From positions 1-9,523 of the forward strand of contig JASHTU010000527.1 of assembly GCA_030040395.1 (NCBI GenBank): DNA of 9,523 nucleotides, given 5' to 3'. Positions 7,161-9,523 of the stretch are shown here, in pieces. Both the position numbers and the translations under genes were made by a program. Source of the DNA: Acidobacteriaceae bacterium (GTDB taxonomy: Bacteria; Acidobacteriota; Terriglobia; Terriglobales; Acidobacteriaceae). The notes below the pieces were generated by a model. The model saw nothing but the letters and a program-made list of their open reading frames with translations. It made no database searches and was not told the DNA's origin. The first letter of the stretch is position 1; each line of letters begins with the position of its first letter.

Positions 7161-8198
7161 TCAAATCTCCGGATACATCAGAACTTTGAGCGCCTTTCTA
7201 TTACGGCACAACTCAAACGCCTCGCGCCACTCAGACAAGGGAAGCTTGTCGGAGATCAGATCCGCAAGCCGAAGCCGGCCTTCTGAGTAAATCTTCATCA
7301 TCCGCTCCCACGTGCGGGCCGTATAGCAAACGGAGCCGCACATGGTCAATTGTTTGTAGAAAATTTCGTCGATAGGAAACTGAATATCTTGTCCACAGAT
7401 CGCCACTTGCATGTACTGCCCCATGGGTCGGAGCGAACTTATGCATCCGCGTACTGAATCGGGATGGCCGGCGCATTCGAATGCGACGTCGACATAGGCC
7501 CCTCCAGTGAGTTCTCTAACTGCCTCTCGAAGGTTCTGCTCGCCAACGTTTACCACCGCCGCAGCGCCAAACTGGAGCGCAGCGTTTAAGCGATGGCTGT
7601 CCCCGGCCGCGCCGGCAACGATTGTTCTTACTCCTTCCGCCACCAGCAGTTTCAGACATAACAAACCCATCGGTCCTGGACCCGAAACCAAGACTGTATC
7701 ACCGATCCGAACGCGGGAAACTTCAGTAACAGCCTGTACAACGGCGGCCAATGGCTCGCTCATTGCGGCTTCCTCTAAAGTAAGATGGTCGGGAATCCGA
7801 TATAACTGATCAGCACGCATCACAACGTAACGCGTGAATGCGCCATCTGCGCCGTGACCCATGCCCCGGCGATGCGGACAAAAAATGAAATACCCTGTGC
7901 GACAGTAATGACAGGTTCCGCATGTGACGGCAGTTGCGCCCAAACCTGCCACTCGTTCGCCTAGAGTGGCGGCCCCATTCACATTGCGGCCAACTTCCAC
8001 GACGGTTCCAGCGAACTCATGCCCCAGGATTACCGGTGGGTAATTGCGAAAGGTGTCGTGAAGAACGTGGAGATCTGTCCCACATATCCCGCAAAATGCA
8101 ATCTCAAGCTTTACCTGTGAATCGCCGCATCTCGGCTCCTCAACTTCGCGAATATCTACATTTCCGTCACCGCTTGCATATTTAACGAGAGCTTTCAT
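7161..8198 (-). CDS. zinc-dependent medium-chain alcohol/sugar dehydrogenase
   Basis: This 345-residue cytoplasmic enzyme of the MDR superfamily (threonine/sorbitol/butanediol dehydrogenase-like branch) oxidises a secondary alcohol of a sugar, polyol or hydroxy acid with NAD(P); the exact substrate is not readable. Catalytic zinc and relay residues: Cys39, Thr41 and His44 (CGTDLH), His60-Glu61 (GHE), Glu148 (SEPLA). A complete structural zinc site is formed by Cys93, Cys96, Cys99 and Cys107. The Rossmann nucleotide-binding loop is GPGPMG (173-178). Start at 8198 is set by AAAGGA (complement of 8206-8211) seven bases upstream. The length is normal. The gene is single, converging on ffh, with relics of an integrase and iolB to its right. 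A role in inositol or related polyol oxidation is possible, since some organisms use MDR enzymes for keto-inositol steps, but no operon link supports it here. Confidence 0.95.
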   Translation of the reverse strand: MKALVKYASGDGNVDIREVEEPRCGDSQVKLEIAFCGICGTDLHVLHDTFRNYPPVILGHEFAGTVVEVGRNVNGAATLGERVAGLGATAVTCGTCHYCRTGYFIFCPHRRGMGHGADGAFTRYVVMRADQLYRIPDHLTLEEAAMSEPLAAVVQAVTEVSRVRIGDTVLVSGPGPMGLLCLKLLVAEGVRTIVAGAAGDSHRLNAALQFGAAAVVNVGEQNLREAVRELTGGAYVDVAFECAGHPDSVRGCISSLRPMGQYMQVAICGQDIQFPIDEIFYKQLTMCGSVCYTARTWERMMKIYSEGRLRLADLISDKLPLSEWREAFELCRNRKALKVLMYPEI

Positions 8199-8685
8199 CT
8201 GGGCGTCCTTTGCATTCGTTCTCCAACAGTGCGTCGATCAATCTTGGCGTGCGTCCTGCGCGGCCGTCGGATCTTGCGCCGCCTGTTCTCCCAAGAGCCG
8301 AGTCTTGACCACAGCGACAAGTCATGATCTGAGCAAAAACTACTTCAACAAACCAGCTTGCCAATGCATCAATTTCTCGGACCGGTGAAACGCCGCTGTT
8401 ATCGTCGATCGTTACCCCCTGCAATTCCTCATTTCTACAATTGCGAAATGGTGCGACGCTGTTGGTCGCGTGGAGTTACGCCGAGCGGCAATGTTCCGAT
8501 TCGAACTAATTTATCCCCTGCAATCTCGATTAATATATGGCGGGCATCTGCGAATTAGCAAGCAATTTCCGTGCCCCTCGGAGTGTGCAGTCGAGATGTG
8601 CTAAGAAGCATGAAAGCGATGATCAACATCCACCGACTGCCCTTCGCGCAAAAGCAACGCCGTTCCGGTGGGAGAACGGCTCTCT
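8199..8685. other. gene-poor stretch upstream of the dehydrogenase
   Basis: This should hold the promoter of the minus-strand dehydrogenase, but no clear -35/-10 pair is visible. The minus-strand frame at 8182-8424 starts at TTG without a ribosome binding site and resembles nothing I know. The 10-base string CCCCTGCAAT occurs at 8416-8425 and 8515-8524. A hairpin GCCGTTC (8659-8665) with GAACGGC (8674-8680), loop of eight, followed by TCTCTAT, sits just before the integrase relic. No tRNA gene is recognisable. Confidence 0.55.
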
Positions 8686-8919
8686 ATAGCTCGACAAAAA
8701 CTCACCTGCATAAAGATTTCCAAAGCAAAATGACCAGTCGTACAAGCTCTCTGACGGCGGAGGTCTGTGCTTGCATTTATCCGACGCAGCAAGCTGTGGC
8801 GCTGGCGATACCGGTATAACGGCGTGGCCATCTTGATGTCGCTCGGGTCTTATCAGGAGATCAGTTTGGACCAGGTCCGCGATCTATATAAGTTCGCCTC
8901 ACCAACAGCGCCCGGCTGA
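8686..8919 (+). pseudogene. remnant of a P4-type tyrosine integrase (N-terminal arm-binding domain, DUF4102-like)
   Basis: Three consecutive frame segments together spell the start of a P4-family phage/island integrase. Segment A (8686-8730) reads IARQKLTCIKISKAK, like the usual M-A-x-x-K-LT-x-x-x-I-x-x-AKP beginning, with ATA where a start codon would be. Segment B (8729-8785, shifted by one) reads YKLSDGGGLCLHL. Segment C (8788-8916, back in the first frame) reads SKLWRWRYRYNG and LMSLGSYQEISLDQVRD, then TGA at 8917. These match in order the arm-DNA-binding domain of such integrases, which normally reads SDGGGLYL...SKLWRWRYR...LGSYPEVSL. The catalytic recombinase part (about 300 residues) is absent. 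The two frame changes, the lost start and the missing C-terminus mark a dead gene. It is a footprint of an integrated element to the left of the iol genes. Confidence 0.8.
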
Positions 8920-9181
8920 ACTCGCCCCGGTTGCCCACGCCATAAACGCAAAGTAACCTATCTACAATTTCTGCCCGCCGTCAACCGTGTGCCCGGCCGG
9001 TCGCGTACGAATGCCATGTCGGCGCCGATCAAACATGGTTGATGCAGGTCTTCGTTCGTCGGGCAGGGCTCTGGGACGATTGCCGAAAGGCGCGTTTGAG
9101 CGCGTCCGGAGGGTGGGGGCTGGCGGAGTGCGTTGACTTGAGGGTGCGGGGTGGTGAAGACTGAGGGCGATTCGGGGGGGG

Positions 9182-9388
9182 CGCGATGGGGAACCGGTGC
9201 AGGTGAAGGAGGGGTATCACCCGTGGCCGCCGCGCACCGCTATCGTGTTTTACCTGAACGCGCTGGCCGGTTCGACGCGGTCGCTTGCCGCCTCGGGCGA
9301 TCCGAGCCTGGAGTGGATGAAGGGCGCATGGCGGGACAACAGTCCGAGACTGCTGATGGCGCGGAGATTACCTCGAGAGGAGACGTCC
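9182..9388 (+). pseudogene. iolB: frameshifted 3' remnant of iolB (5-deoxy-glucuronate isomerase)
   Basis: IolB isomerises 5-deoxy-glucuronate in myo-inositol catabolism. The frame of 9182 reads RDGEPVQVKEGYHP, then after a disturbed stretch continues FYLNALAGSTRSLAAS and DPSLEWMKGAW. This matches the C-terminal IolB pattern ...GYHPV-x(8)-Y-YLN-x-LAG...DP...W. Between GYHP and YLN the neighbouring frame gives VAAAHRYRV, the expected family sequence. Losing one G near 9223 and two bases near 9250 would explain both frame changes and the net loss of one residue. Nothing resembling the first about 200 residues of IolB is visible upstream (the frame has a TGA at 9155-9157), and the frame does not stop before iolD. 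Its place directly ahead of iolD fits an old iolB-iolD operon. Sequencing or assembly error could explain the small shifts but not the missing 5' part. Confidence 0.58.
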
Positions 9389-9389
9389 A

Positions 9390-9523
9390 GTGAAAACATG
9401 CCGCATGACGATGGCGCAGGCCCTGGTGAGCTTTCTGAAGAATCAGTACGTGGAGCGCGACGGGCGCGAGCACAAGTTTTTTGCCGGAATGTTGGGCATT
9501 TTCGGACACGGAAACGTGGCCGG
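9390..9523 (+). CDS. iolD: 3D-(3,5/4)-trihydroxycyclohexane-1,2-dione hydrolase, N-terminal part (cut by window edge)
   Basis: IolD is the thiamine-diphosphate enzyme that opens the ring of trihydroxycyclohexane-1,2-dione (EC 3.7.1.22) in myo-inositol catabolism, giving 5-deoxy-glucuronate, which IolB then uses. Only 44 codons are present. The start GTG at 9390 has a strong Shine-Dalgarno sequence, AGGAG (9378-9382), seven bases upstream. The residues [20 protein letters not shown] and [16 protein letters not shown] match the characteristic opening of IolD, including the GIFGHGN glycine-rich loop of its ThDP-enzyme fold. It directly follows the iolB remnant, and unlike that relic its reading frame is clean to the edge. 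The remaining about 570 residues should lie to the right, probably with other iol genes. Confidence 0.88.
   Translation, partial: MKTCRMTMAQALVSFLKNQYVERDGREHKFFAGMLGIFGHGNVA

Noticed and set aside
8182..8424. 80-codon minus-strand frame overlapping the dehydrogenase start
   Set aside because: TTG start, no ribosome binding site, overlaps the ribosome binding site and start of a well-supported gene, and no recognised motif.
8490..8512. TTCGAAT-like string on the minus strand, suggesting a tRNA T-loop
   Set aside because: The flanking bases do not pair as a T-stem and no acceptor, D or anticodon arm can be drawn.
9029..9220. Minus-strand open frame rich in Pro, Ser and His
   Set aside because: Low-complexity shadow with no start signal; the plus strand here carries the iolB remnant.

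Overview
The window looks like a low-density stretch of a soil-type bacterial chromosome, most probably Acidobacteriota. That assignment is an inference. It rests on the very Acidobacteria-like lipoprotein built from choice-of-anchor-D (ASH/HYDIN-like) and Ig-like repeats, the GC-rich third codon positions of the genes, and the mix of neighbours. Four intact genes are clear. Roughly 38% of the window lies outside them, which is unusual for a bacterium, and several of these gaps contain gene relics.

Layout. 1-1311: no convincing intact gene. It holds a stop-free minus-strand frame running off the left edge (hypothetical, weak), small inverted repeats, and near 1201-1275 a hairpin carrying the signature loop of signal recognition particle (SRP) RNA. 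1312-3225 (-): a 637-residue surface lipoprotein with three ASH-like domains, two Ig-like domains and a C-terminal fibronectin III domain. Its middle is a recent tandem duplication of about 200 residues. 3226-3862: the divergent intergenic region, with a perfect TTGCAA-N4-TTGCAA palindrome and a nested AT-rich/GC-rich inverted repeat. 3863-5281 (+): an exported class C beta-lactamase-like serine hydrolase. 5418-6812 (+): ffh, the SRP GTPase, followed by GC-rich hairpins but not by the usual rpsP-rimM-trmD-rplS genes. 7161-8198 (-): a zinc-dependent medium-chain alcohol/sugar dehydrogenase.

The right end (8199-9523) is the most disturbed part. It has a gene-poor stretch, then a broken N-terminal piece of a P4-type tyrosine integrase (8686-8919) split over three frame segments, then a frameshifted 3' remnant of iolB (about 9182-9388), and finally the intact beginning of iolD (GTG at 9390, strong Shine-Dalgarno) running off the right edge. 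This suggests that an inositol catabolism operon (iolB-iolD...) begins or continues to the right and that its upstream side was damaged near an old integrated element.

Functional links: Ffh and the SRP-RNA-like hairpin belong to the same targeting particle, and both the serine hydrolase and the lipoprotein carry export signals. The dehydrogenase could conceivably belong to inositol/sugar oxidation, but it is on the opposite strand and separated by relics, so the link is weak. I did not find a clearly new multi-gene system. The most notable items are the divergent SRP-RNA-like element, the integrase relic beside the iol genes, the decayed iolB, and the recent internal duplication in the lipoprotein.
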